Below the pieces are notes generated by a model that was not told the DNA's origin, did no database searches, and was given only the letters and a program-made list of their open reading frames with translations. From Planctomycetaceae bacterium (GTDB lineage Bacteria > Planctomycetota > Planctomycetia > Pirellulales > Pirellulaceae), in assembly GCA_005778405.1 (NCBI GenBank), contig SXOA01000197.1, positions 1 through 36,758 on the forward strand: DNA of 36,758 nucleotides, read 5' to 3'. How positions within the stretch are numbered: position 1 is the first letter of the stretch; every line of letters starts with the position of its first letter. Shown here in pieces: positions 1-7,867 of the stretch. The position numbers and the translations under genes are program-made.

Positions 1-309
1 CATCACGCTGGTGAAGCCGTTTTTGATGGCGGAGAGGCAGGTCTCGACGCTGTTGCCGTGGTCCTGGTGCATGACCGTGGGAATCTGCGGATAGAGCTCT
101 GCGGCCGCGAGCATCAAGTGCCGCAGAAAGTTGTCCTGCGAATACTGCCGGGCGCCTCGCGAGGCTTGGATGATGACCGGAGAATCAGTTTCCACCGCAG
201 CTTCCATGATGGCCTGGATCTGCTCCATGTTGTTGACGTTGAAAGCGGCCACGCCATAGTTGTTTTCGGCGGCATGATCCAGAACAACGCGGAGAGGAAC
301 GAGGGCCAT
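1..309 (-). CDS. fba: Class II fructose-1,6-bisphosphate aldolase, N-terminal part (cut by window edge)
   Basis: The reverse strand from the ATG at 309 gives 103 codons running off the window start. The protein opens [19 protein letters not shown], followed by [11 protein letters not shown] and the QDHG zinc-site segment, which are hallmarks of zinc-dependent class II aldolases that split fructose-1,6-bisphosphate into glyceraldehyde-3-phosphate and dihydroxyacetone phosphate in the cytoplasm. The AFNVNN start and the S-RGARQY segment resemble the Calvin-cycle subtype (TIGR01521-like), as I recall that family. A weak GGAG lies about 7 nt before the ATG. It is separated from the upstream arrestin-like pair by about 200 bp containing a strong hairpin, so it probably has its own promoter. 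The subtype call is less certain than the family call, and the catalytic C-terminal half is not visible. Confidence 0.92.
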   Translation of the reverse strand, partial: MALVPLRVVLDHAAENNYGVAAFNVNNMEQIQAIMEAAVETDSPVIIQASRGARQYSQDNFLRHLMLAAAELYPQIPTVMHQDHGNSVETCLSAIKNGFTSVM

Positions 310-458
310 GGTAGGCTCCGGAGAGAAATACGAAAGAACCGCGGAAAATCCGACTGTTCAAAGAATTATCGGTCGCTAAGCGGAAATCAACAAGTGGCAA
401 AGGAAGAAAGAAGAAAGACCCTTCCATTAAGGGAAAAAACGAGTCCCGTGAGTCCAAC

Positions 459-512
459 CGTAGGGTGTGTCCGCGAGATGTTGGCCCGCCTCTCGACACA
501 CCCTATCCTACG
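459..512. repeat. Hairpin-forming inverted repeat, possible terminator
   Basis: The arms at 459-478 and 491-512 are imperfect reverse complements. Left core is TAGGGTGTGTC then CGAGA; right core is TCTCGACACACCCTA. The right arm ends just before the stop codon (515-513) of the minus-strand gene above, so it sits immediately downstream of that operon. It could end its transcript, though there is no T-run. It may also be one of the dispersed palindromes common in this window. The rest of 310-458 shows no gene. Confidence 0.55.
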
Positions 513-929
513 CTACGCAGTCGCGGCCGTTTCCTGCCGCGCGGCGGCAGGAACGGAGCCGAGGGTGAAGGGCTGTTCCTGCAGATACTCGCGGCCGCGG
601 CGGAGAAAGAGGCGGACGCGAATGCACCAGCGGATGGTGAAGATCGCGCCGGCATAACTGAGCGGGCTGCTGGGGAGCGTGGTGCGAAATCGCCGCAGCG
701 GACGGAGGTCGCCGTCTTCCGCGTCGGTGGGCAAACGGCGCTCAAAGAAGTGGACCCCCATGTCCTCCTCTCCTTTCCCTTCCGTGTACCACAGGACGGA
801 CGCTTCGATCGCCTGCACTTCGTCCGCGAGCACGGCGTCGAGCTGGTACTCGGCGACTAGCTCGTCGCCGGCGGCATAGCTGCGCCGCGGCCCGACCAGG
901 CACAAGCTGATCAGCGGCTCCATGGTCAT
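513..929 (-). CDS. Small arrestin-like beta-sandwich protein (hypothetical)
   Basis: A 138-aa protein with no signal peptide or membrane segment. Its ATG overlaps the stop of the upstream gene in an ATGA (926-929), so the two are translationally coupled. The sequence pattern is a beta-sandwich: a G-DELVAEYQLD strand near residues 21-30, then EASVLWYTEGKGEEDMGV, then FRTTLPSSPLSYAGAIFTIRW, then a conserved-looking QPFTLGSV end. The same order of blocks (YQV-sticky strand, W-T-EE, FRVTCTLP-N-VHWKL) is found in the C-terminal half of its neighbour. This suggests both carry an arrestin-like fold, probably a trafficking or protein-interaction module. No enzyme motif is visible. The function is unknown; the arrestin assignment is inference from pattern. 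Confidence 0.75.
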   Translation of the reverse strand: MTMEPLISLCLVGPRRSYAAGDELVAEYQLDAVLADEVQAIEASVLWYTEGKGEEDMGVHFFERRLPTDAEDGDLRPLRRFRTTLPSSPLSYAGAIFTIRWCIRVRLFLRRGREYLQEQPFTLGSVPAAARQETAATA

Positions 930-2038
930 GCTACAACCTCGATGGAGGCGGCGGCGCTACGCTGGCCGCGGGTGGCTTGTCCCGTTTGTGCGGGCGTCAC
1001 CACGGCCCGCAGGGTTGCTTCCCCCGGGAAAACAACGATCGGGTGCCGGCGCTCAAACTCCGGCCAGTGGGCGGGGGCGCAGCGGACCACGAGTTTCCAG
1101 TGGACGGAGTTATGCTCCGACTGGAACGAGTGCATCGCAGCGGCGGGGATGGGGAGAGTGCAAGTCACACGGAAGGGCTTGGACGGTTCGACTTCCACGG
1201 GGCCCTGCGCGAGGAGCTGTTGCTCGAAGACTTTGCACAGCTCGTGGCGGATGTCGGTTCCCTGGCGATAGGTGACTTCTTCTTCGCACGTCAGCCACAG
1301 CTCAATGGACTTGACATCGATGTGGCCGGCTTGCGAGAGATGCACCTGGTACTCGCGCCCAGGAAACAGCGGGTGGTCCGAGATTTCGACGGCCGTTTGT
1401 CCCAAGCCGGTGTGTATCCAGATTTGCTGGAGGAGGTAATAGATGGTCCAGCCACTGACGGCGAAGTAGGGGACGAGGAAAAATGTGAGGAACCATTGCG
1501 GTGCCCCTTCCAGCCAACTCTTCGTGGCAATGACGAACATTACGCAAGCGATTCCGTTCCAGAGCAATGCAAAAATCGTCTTCGCAAGCAGCCGCCAGCC
1601 GGGGGATTGCGAACTGGGAAGGCGATAGGCGAGATCGGTACCGGGGCTGTCGGTCAGGCCATCAAAGGAAGGGACCGTGGGATGACTCTTGGAGCGCGGC
1701 ATGGCTTCATGAACCAGGTCCAAAGCGCTCGCATGCGTTGCCAGCGCGGAACGCCGTTCCGCGGAGATGCCCAACCGCACCACCGTCCATATGAGGCCAA
1801 TGCCGCCAGTGAATACGAATGACGAGAGCACGACCACCATGAGCCAGAATCCGACCCCCACCGAATACCACGCGCTCTGCGGCTGCCAGAAGTGGACGGC
1901 GACCAAAGTGCTGAGGGCCGTGACGCCCAGCATGAACAGGGCACCATACAGCAGAGCTTCCCCCACGCTGCCGACCAGGTTGGAACCGGTGCGGCGCTCT
2001 CCTCGCTTTTTCTCGAGCAGGCGAAACAGACGTGGCAA
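926..2038 (-). CDS. Four-helix membrane protein with C-terminal arrestin-like domain
   Basis: A 370-aa protein. The start chosen is TTG at 2038, because no ATG or GTG lies between it and the in-frame upstream stop and a GGAG lies 6 nt before it. About four hydrophobic helices are visible, roughly at residues 28-50 (LLYGALFMLGVTALSTLVAV), 58-88, 150-172 and 180-205, separated by a soluble loop. From about residue 225 the chain is soluble and rich in beta strands (EYQVHLSQAG, SIELWLTCEEEVTY, FRVTCTLPIPAAA, VHWKLVV, HPIVVFPG), resembling an arrestin-like sandwich. It is the first gene of a two-gene unit with the small arrestin-like protein. A sigma70-like promoter can be placed at 2169-2197. Role unknown; a membrane-anchored adaptor is an inference. 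Confidence 0.8.
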   Translation of the reverse strand: MPRLFRLLEKKRGERRTGSNLVGSVGEALLYGALFMLGVTALSTLVAVHFWQPQSAWYSVGVGFWLMVVVLSSFVFTGGIGLIWTVVRLGISAERRSALATHASALDLVHEAMPRSKSHPTVPSFDGLTDSPGTDLAYRLPSSQSPGWRLLAKTIFALLWNGIACVMFVIATKSWLEGAPQWFLTFFLVPYFAVSGWTIYYLLQQIWIHTGLGQTAVEISDHPLFPGREYQVHLSQAGHIDVKSIELWLTCEEEVTYRQGTDIRHELCKVFEQQLLAQGPVEVEPSKPFRVTCTLPIPAAAMHSFQSEHNSVHWKLVVRCAPAHWPEFERRHPIVVFPGEATLRAVVTPAQTGQATRGQRSAAASIEVVA

Positions 2039-2168
2039 AGGAAACTCCGGTTTTGGAAATTCAGGTGGAGGCGCAGGCGGGGGGCCACACGATCAACAGG
2101 CAACTCTTGGGCCGCTCATTCCATCAACGGCAAACTCCCACCCGTGCAAACTCGCGCACCATCCCCTT

Positions 2169-2197
2169 ATGATAAGACTAATCGTTAAAATTGACAA
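2169..2197 (-). promoter_or_regulatory. Sigma70-like promoter for the arrestin-like pair
   Basis: On the minus strand, TTGTCA (2197-2192) and TATCAT (2174-2169) are separated by exactly 17 bp, each matching the sigma70 consensus at 5 of 6 positions. It points at the TTG start at 2038, giving a leader of about 120 nt. It lies in the 244-bp divergent gap between this gene and the beta-propeller gene at 2283. No other gene is visible in the gap. Confidence 0.4.
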
Positions 2198-2282
2198 ACT
2201 CACCTGGCGAAGAACTGGCGAAAAGTGGGCCGAAAAAGTGCTTGGCCCGCGAACCCTTGCTCCTTACGAAGGACGTACCCCC

Positions 2283-3569
2283 ATGAATCATGTTAAGAGC
2301 GGCTTTCGTCCCTTTGGGCTGGCGAACCTTGTGGCGGGGCTGCTGGTTTTTGGCCCATTTTTCAATGTTTTTGAAAATCTGACAGCCCAGGCCGGGGACT
2401 GGCCGCAGATTCTCGGACCCACTCGCAGCGGCAAGGCAGAGGGGGAAAAGCTCCCCAGCTCGCTCCCCGCCAAACCGAAAATCGCCTGGCGGGCCAAAGT
2501 TGGGAGTGGCTACGCGGGGCCGGTGGTGGTGGGAAACAAGGTGGTCGTGTTCCACCGAGTTGGAAATCAAGAGCTGGTGGAGGCGCTGGATACGGCAACC
2601 GGCCAGCGACTTTGGAAAGCAGAATTCGCAGCTCGCTATCGTGGCGGAATTGACTCCGACCTGGGCCCGCGCTGTGTGCCGCTGGTGCAGGATGGCAAGG
2701 TCTATGTCTTTGGTGCCGCCGGCGATTTGCACTGCGTGGCGCTGGCCGATGGCAAAAAACTCTGGACCCGAGAGCTGTATGTGGACTACGAAGGGGATGA
2801 AGGATATTTCGGCGCGGGGAGCACGCCAATTCTTGTCGGCGGCAAACTGGTGGTGAACGTCGGCGGCAAAGATGCCGGCCTCGTGGCGCTGGAACCCGCG
2901 ACCGGCAAGACCCTGTGGAAGGGAACGAGCGAGGTGGGCAGCTATTCGTCTCCCGCCGCACTGACCATCGGGGGAAAGGAACAGGCCATCTTTATCACGC
3001 GGATGAACTGCGTGGCCTTCGATCCGACAACGGACAAGGCTCAAATCCTGTTTCCCTTCGGCAAGCGCGGGCCGACCGTGAACGCTTCCACGCCGCTGCT
3101 GTTCGACGGCAAGCTGTTCGTCACCGCCAGCTACAACGTCGGCGCGGCGCTCAAGTCGCTCAGCGGCGGCAAGGCTAGCCCCGTCTGGGCGAACGACGAT
3201 TCACTCTCCAGCCAGTACACGACCGCGGTTGAGCACGAGGGCTATCTCTATGGCATCCACGGCCGCGAGGACACCGGCGAAGGGCACCTCCGCTGCGTTG
3301 CGGCAGCCACCGGCAAAGTTGCCTGGTCCGAGGATAATTTCGGCATCGCCCACGCAATTCTTGCCGGCGACAAAATCCTGCTTGTGGGCATCGAAGGCAA
3401 ACTGACCCTCATTGCCGCCGACCCCAAGAAGTTTCACTCCCTTGGCTCCGCGCAGTTCCTGTCGGCCAAAACCCGCCCCCTCCCCGCGCTCAGCAGCGGA
3501 AAGCTGTTTGTGAAAACGAATGGGGGAGAGGGGAGCGAAGTGGTTTGCGTGGAGTTGGGTTCCAGGTAG
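2283..3569 (+). CDS. Secreted PQQ-like beta-propeller repeat protein
   Basis: The ATG at 2283 has GAAGGA 9 nt upstream and is followed directly by a signal-like hydrophobic stretch (NLVAGLLVFGPFFNVF, cleavage probably after LTAQA), giving 428 aa. The reading frame is open further upstream, but without a signal sequence. The mature protein begins GDWPQILGPTRSG, the usual opening of planctomycete quinoprotein-like exoproteins. It contains repeated blades such as YAGPVVVGNKVVVFHR, ALDTATGQRLWKAEF, ALEPATGKTLWKG and AAATGKVAWSED (the DxxTGxxxW blade signature). PQQ-like propellers without the catalytic dehydrogenase residues usually act as scaffolds or binding proteins in the periplasm. No PQQ-binding residue can be claimed here. 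A 34-bp gap separates it from the GH2 gene, so they are probably cotranscribed. Confidence 0.9.
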   Translation: MNHVKSGFRPFGLANLVAGLLVFGPFFNVFENLTAQAGDWPQILGPTRSGKAEGEKLPSSLPAKPKIAWRAKVGSGYAGPVVVGNKVVVFHRVGNQELVEALDTATGQRLWKAEFAARYRGGIDSDLGPRCVPLVQDGKVYVFGAAGDLHCVALADGKKLWTRELYVDYEGDEGYFGAGSTPILVGGKLVVNVGGKDAGLVALEPATGKTLWKGTSEVGSYSSPAALTIGGKEQAIFITRMNCVAFDPTTDKAQILFPFGKRGPTVNASTPLLFDGKLFVTASYNVGAALKSLSGGKASPVWANDDSLSSQYTTAVEHEGYLYGIHGREDTGEGHLRCVAAATGKVAWSEDNFGIAHAILAGDKILLVGIEGKLTLIAADPKKFHSLGSAQFLSAKTRPLPALSSGKLFVKTNGGEGSEVVCVELGSR

Positions 3570-3603
3570 CCGGGATACTTTCGCTTTCCCCAGAGACACA
3601 AAA

Positions 3604-5892
3604 ATGAAGCTTGACCACCTTTTCATCGTCCTACTGCTCGTTCCCATCGCCTCTCACGCTGCTGACTGGCAGCCGGTGCCGGGGCCGCTGGCGACCCGGT
3701 GGGCCAAGGATGTTTCGCCGGAGAAGGTGCATCCCGAATATCCCCGTCCGCAGATGGTGCGGAAGGAATGGACGAATCTCAATGGGCTGTGGGACTATGA
3801 GATTGTGCTCGAGTCCGCCGGTCAACCCAAGGAGTTCACGAAGAAGATCCTGGTGCCGTTTCCCGTGGAGTCGTCCCTCTCGGGCGTGATGAAGCGAGTC
3901 TCGCCGAAAGAGAAGCTTTGGTATCGACGCTCGCTGCAAGCTCGCAAACACAAGGACGGCAGCCGAGTGCTGCTTCATTTTGGGGCGGTGGACTGGGAAG
4001 CGACGGTTTGGGTCAACGGCAAGGAAGTCGTACAGCATCGCGGCGGGTACGATCCGTTCTCCTGCGACATAACGGATGCGCTCGCTGGCGATAAGCCTTC
4101 GGAGTTGCTCGTTGCCGTAAGTGACCTGACCGATTCCAGTTACCAGCCTCGCGGCAAGCAAATCGGCAAGCCGCACGGCATCTGGTACACGCCGACGACC
4201 GGCATCTGGCAGACGGTCTGGCTGGAAGTGGTGCCGAAGACCTATATCGAAGCGATTAAAATTGTGCCTGACTTCGATAAGAAGCAGGTCCGCATTTCGG
4301 CGAGCGTCGTCAATCCGCAACCGGGTATGGCCCTGTATGCCGAGGCGAGTATTGAATCCAAAGACCGTCGCTTTCGTTCGAAGGATAAAGGGGACATCAA
4401 AGAAGTCACGGTGGAAGTGGGCGTCGTGCTCCCCTGGAGTCCCATGGACCCCGTGCTCTACGACTTGCGAGTCTGGCTGGGGGAAGGAACGGGCGATGGC
4501 AAGGAGTTCGACTCCGTCACCAGCTACTTCGCCCTGCGGAAAGTCTCCCTCGGCAAAGACAACGCGGGCGTTACCCGGCTGCTGCTCAATAACCAGCCGC
4601 TGTTTCAGTTTGGTCCGCTCGACCAGGGGTTCTGGCCGGATGGACTGTACACCGCGCCGACGGATGAAGCCCTGCGGTATGACTTGGAAATGACCAAGAA
4701 GCTCGGCTTCAACATGGTCCGCAAGCATGTGAAAGTGGAGCCCGACCGCTGGTATCATCACTGCGACAAGCTGGGGCTCCTCGTCTGGCAGGATATGCCC
4801 AGCGGCGACAAATACATCGGTCCCAATGACCCGGATTCGCAGCGGTCGGAAGAATCGACGAAACAGTTCGAAACCGAGTGGGCCGAGATTATCAAGGATT
4901 TTGGCAACCATCCCTGCATTGTGATGTGGGTGCCGTTCAACGAAGGGTGGGGGCAATTCGACACGGCCCGCATCGCGGATTTGACCAGGACGCTCGATCC
5001 CACGCGACTGGTCAACAGTGCCAGCGGCTGGACGGATCGTGGTGTCGGCGATGTCCACGACGTGCATATCTATCCCGGACCTGGCATGCCCCCGCTCTCG
5101 ACGCGGGCCGCGGTGCTCGGCGAATACGGCGGTCTCGGCCTGCCGCTGGACGGACACACCTGGCAAGCGAAAGACAACTGGGGCTATCGCAGCTATGCGA
5201 ATCAAGCCGAATTGCAGAAGGCGTACATGAACCTGCTGGTGAATCTGCGGCCACTGACCGGAAAGGGACTTTCCGCCGCCGTCTATACGCAGACGACCGA
5301 CGTGGAAATTGAAGTCAACGGTTTGATGACCTACGACCGAGCGGTACTCAAGGTCGACGAGAAGCAAACTGCCGCGGCCCATGCCCGTCTCTATTTGCCG
5401 GCACCAAAGGTGGCGACCTTGCTGGCAACTTCCCAGAAGGAAGCTCAGAAGTGGCGGTACTCGCTCGCCAAACCGGCGGACGGCTGGGAACGGCCCGGCT
5501 TTGATGATGCTGCCTGGAAAGAAGGCCCCGGCGGCTTTGGCGAGAAGAGCACTCCCGGAACCACAGTTCGAACCGACTGGAAAACCGGCGACATTTGGCT
5601 CCGGCGAAGTTTCGACGTCCCCGCCGGCAAGCACGAGGGGCTGCATCTGGTCATTCACCACGACGAAGACACCGAGGTTTATCTGAATGGCGTTCTGGTG
5701 ACAAAGACGAAAGGCTATATCACCGACTACGTCCTCATCCCGCTGGATGATGTCGCTGTAAAGGCCCTACGCGAAGGAGCGAACACTCTGGCCGTCCATT
5801 GCCATCAAACGGGGGGCGGGCAGTATATCGACGTGGGGCTGCTGGAGGTGGTTGAAGCTCCAAGTAAGAAATCCGTTCCCTTGGTACGATGA
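3604..5892 (+). CDS. Secreted glycoside hydrolase family 2 protein (beta-galactosidase/glucuronidase-like)
   Basis: A 762-aa protein from the ATG at 3604, with signal peptide MKLDHLFIVLLLVPIASHA. Domain order: N-terminal sugar-binding jelly roll (WTNLNGLWDYEI near residue 60, HFGAVDWEATVWVNGK near 130, PHGIWYTPTTGIWQTVW near 200), an Ig-like domain, and a TIM barrel from about 330 (GFNMVRKHVKVEPDRWYHHCDKLGLLVWQDMP as its start). The likely acid/base is Glu447 in PFNEGWG and the likely nucleophile is Glu507 in VLGEYGG, both in the expected order. After the barrel (about residue 620 on) an extra galactose-binding-like module follows (WERPGFDDAAWKEGPGGFG, WLRRSFDV, VYLNGVLV). Known GH2 members are beta-galactosidases, glucuronidases and mannosidases; the specificity cannot be read here. 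Probably exported to degrade polysaccharide. Confidence 0.93.
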   Translation: MKLDHLFIVLLLVPIASHAADWQPVPGPLATRWAKDVSPEKVHPEYPRPQMVRKEWTNLNGLWDYEIVLESAGQPKEFTKKILVPFPVESSLSGVMKRVSPKEKLWYRRSLQARKHKDGSRVLLHFGAVDWEATVWVNGKEVVQHRGGYDPFSCDITDALAGDKPSELLVAVSDLTDSSYQPRGKQIGKPHGIWYTPTTGIWQTVWLEVVPKTYIEAIKIVPDFDKKQVRISASVVNPQPGMALYAEASIESKDRRFRSKDKGDIKEVTVEVGVVLPWSPMDPVLYDLRVWLGEGTGDGKEFDSVTSYFALRKVSLGKDNAGVTRLLLNNQPLFQFGPLDQGFWPDGLYTAPTDEALRYDLEMTKKLGFNMVRKHVKVEPDRWYHHCDKLGLLVWQDMPSGDKYIGPNDPDSQRSEESTKQFETEWAEIIKDFGNHPCIVMWVPFNEGWGQFDTARIADLTRTLDPTRLVNSASGWTDRGVGDVHDVHIYPGPGMPPLSTRAAVLGEYGGLGLPLDGHTWQAKDNWGYRSYANQAELQKAYMNLLVNLRPLTGKGLSAAVYTQTTDVEIEVNGLMTYDRAVLKVDEKQTAAAHARLYLPAPKVATLLATSQKEAQKWRYSLAKPADGWERPGFDDAAWKEGPGGFGEKSTPGTTVRTDWKTGDIWLRRSFDVPAGKHEGLHLVIHHDEDTEVYLNGVLVTKTKGYITDYVLIPLDDVAVKALREGANTLAVHCHQTGGGQYIDVGLLEVVEAPSKKSVPLVR

Positions 5893-5932
5893 AAGGAGAA
5901 CATTTTGAAAGTAGTAAGTGGAGCCTGCCCGG

Positions 5933-6580
5933 ATGGCGTACGCTGTGAAGGAGATTTTTTATTCGCTTCAGGGGGAAGGTGCGCAGGCAGGACGGCCGGC
6001 GGTGTTCTGCCGGTTTGCCGGATGCAACCTGTGGTCGGGGTTGGAGCGGGACCGAGCCGAGGCGGTGTGCCAGTTTTGCGACACGGACTTTGTCGGTGCC
6101 GATGGACCTGACGGGGGTGTTTTTGAAACAGCCGATGCCCTGGCCGAGGCGGTTTTTCAGCGGTGGCCGGTAGCGGCGTCAAGTTCGTCGACCGCGCGGG
6201 GACTCGTCATCTGCACGGGTGGGGAGCCACTGCTGCAACTCGATGAGCCTGCGATTGAAGCGATCCATGCTCGTGGCTTGGAAGTGGCAGTGGAAACCAA
6301 CGGCACACGCGCGGTTCCCAGCGGCATTGACTGGCTCTGTGTCAGTCCCAAGGCCGGCGCGGAGTTGGTTGTTTCTGCGGGGCATGAACTCAAGCTCATC
6401 TATCCGCAGGTGGGGGCGGAGCCCGAGCGCTATGCGGGACTCGATTTTGAGCAGTTCTTCTTGCAGCCGATGGACGGGCCGGACATTGAGCGGAACACGG
6501 AACTGGCGGTGGCTTACTGCCTGGGCCACCCGCGGTGGCGGCTCAGTTTGCAGACGCACAAACTTCTGGGGTTGCGATAG
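5933..6580 (+). CDS. queE: 7-carboxy-7-deazaguanine synthase QueE (radical SAM)
   Basis: A 215-aa protein from the ATG at 5933 (GGAG 9 nt upstream; an in-frame GTG at 5918 would add five residues). It converts 6-carboxytetrahydropterin to 7-carboxy-7-deazaguanine in queuosine/deazaguanine synthesis. Visible motifs: YSLQGEGAQAGRPAVF at the N-terminus, cluster cysteines C31, C46 and C49 spaced CX14CX2C, CTGGEPLLQLD for SAM binding, VETNGTRA, and a C-terminal RLSLQTHKLLGLR. The long CX14CX2C spacing departs from the classic CX3CX2C and matches the QueE variant characterised from Burkholderia multivorans. It lies 40 bp after the GH2 gene, which has no obvious link to it. No queC, queD or queF is present in the window, so the rest of the pathway must be elsewhere. 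Confidence 0.95.
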   Translation: MAYAVKEIFYSLQGEGAQAGRPAVFCRFAGCNLWSGLERDRAEAVCQFCDTDFVGADGPDGGVFETADALAEAVFQRWPVAASSSSTARGLVICTGGEPLLQLDEPAIEAIHARGLEVAVETNGTRAVPSGIDWLCVSPKAGAELVVSAGHELKLIYPQVGAEPERYAGLDFEQFFLQPMDGPDIERNTELAVAYCLGHPRWRLSLQTHKLLGLR

Positions 6581-6598
6581 AGAGCGGCGCGTGAGGAT

Positions 6599-7771
6599 TT
6601 AAGCTGCACGCCGCTGTGCTGAAGCGTCGGCGGCCGGCCGCCAGCCGAGCGCGCTGGCCAGACCGGCCTGATCTTCGAGGCGGAGGCGGATTTGTCCTTC
6701 GCGTCCAATGTCTCCCAATGGCGAGAGGACGATGTTGGCCTGCTTCAAGATTCGCAGCGGCACCACGACGCCCCGCTGAGTCACCACCAGCAGACGGGCG
6801 TCCGCAGCGCCGGTGAAGCGGCCTTGACCGGGGAAGGGGAGGACTTCGACATCGGACCTGCCACCTTGCGGAAGTTGCGGCCATTTGAAATGGACGGACA
6901 GTGCCCGCTGGAGCGCCGCGGAATCCGCGGACACACCGCAGATCCGAACTTCCAAGTCGCGCAGAGTTCGCTTCACCAGGCCATTCATGCAGTGCGTCAG
7001 CCGTACCTGGCGATGCAGGTAATCTTCGTTCTGGCCATTCCGCAGCCGATCCGGCCGGCTGGGAGCGAGAGGATGCCAGAGGTGGTAGCTGCGGGTCGAG
7101 TTCATGATGTACTTGAGATGCACTTTGGCGGCCCGCAAGCGAAAGCCGAAATCGTCGTCTTCTCCTCCCCAAGCCCGGAAATTCTCGTCAAAGCCGTTCA
7201 GCTTCTCGAGGTCCGTCCGCAGCATTCCCAAGTCTCCCCCCTTGCACCGTGGCTTGTTGGGATGGCGTAGGAGTCTGTAGAACCAGGCCTTGCGATACAT
7301 CATGGTAAGCCTGGCCAGATCGCGGCGCGAGGCAACTTTGGTGAACTTTCCGCTCCGGATCAGGTCTTCATCAATCTGTTGGCTGAGCTCTTCGTTGAGG
7401 CGAACGCAGTAGGAGTTAGTGACGACTCCCGGCGCGATTTGGCGGAAATGTTCAGCAATGTGTTCGCGGCCGGCGATGAGATCGCCATCCAAGAAAACCA
7501 ACCGATCCGCGGAGCTGGCTACCGCTCCTTCGTTGCGGCAGCGGCAAAGCTGAAAGGCCTCGTGCGGATGCGTCAGGAACTTGACCGGAAACGGTGCCGA
7601 CCGGGCAAAGCCGCGCACGACCGCGGCCGTCTCGTCCCGCGAGCCGTCATCGACCACAACCACTTCCATCTGCTTGGCCATGGACTGGCAAGCTAACGAC
7701 ACCAGGCACCGTCGCAAGTGCCATGGTCGTTCATAGGTGTTGACGAGTACGCTGACTTCCGGCCGTTCCAT
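6599..7771 (-). CDS. Family 2 glycosyltransferase with galactosyltransferase-type acceptor region
   Basis: A 390-aa protein. The ATG at 7771 is chosen because AAAGGA lies 6 nt before it and GT-A sequence begins at once (MERPEVSVLVNTYERPWHLR). VVVVDDGSRDE is the nucleotide-binding Asp region and VFLDGDLIAG the DxD-like metal site. GGDLGMLRTDLEKLNGFDE followed by AWGGEDDDFGFRL is the Glyco_transf_7C-type acceptor/catalytic block (ED in WGGEDDDF). An extra C-terminal segment of about 110 residues (from about residue 280) contains RICGVSADSAALQRAL and a basic, strand-rich end that I do not recognise. There is no membrane segment, so it acts in the cytoplasm, probably in polysaccharide or glycoprotein assembly. 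It converges on queE with an 18-bp gap. Confidence 0.9.
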   Translation of the reverse strand: MERPEVSVLVNTYERPWHLRRCLVSLACQSMAKQMEVVVVDDGSRDETAAVVRGFARSAPFPVKFLTHPHEAFQLCRCRNEGAVASSADRLVFLDGDLIAGREHIAEHFRQIAPGVVTNSYCVRLNEELSQQIDEDLIRSGKFTKVASRRDLARLTMMYRKAWFYRLLRHPNKPRCKGGDLGMLRTDLEKLNGFDENFRAWGGEDDDFGFRLRAAKVHLKYIMNSTRSYHLWHPLAPSRPDRLRNGQNEDYLHRQVRLTHCMNGLVKRTLRDLEVRICGVSADSAALQRALSVHFKWPQLPQGGRSDVEVLPFPGQGRFTGAADARLLVVTQRGVVVPLRILKQANIVLSPLGDIGREGQIRLRLEDQAGLASALGWRPAADASAQRRAA

Positions 7772-7867
7772 GGCGAATCCTTTGCACGCGCAGCACAGGC
7801 GAACCAATTTCCGCCCGGCGAGACAATAGGAAAACAAGGGGAGTTGGTCAACGCCAACCAGTCGGAG

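Noticed and set aside
1654..2103. 149-aa minus frame overlapping the start of the membrane arrestin-like gene, suggesting a frameshifted N-terminus
   Set aside because: The in-frame TTG with a good ribosome binding site already gives a normal membrane-protein start, and the alternative frame is Cys/Arg-rich without membrane helices.
3631..5661. 676-aa open frame on the minus strand
   Set aside because: It is the antisense of the GH2 gene, whose catalytic motifs and domain order are intact on the plus strand; the minus translation is His/Arg-rich and matches no family.
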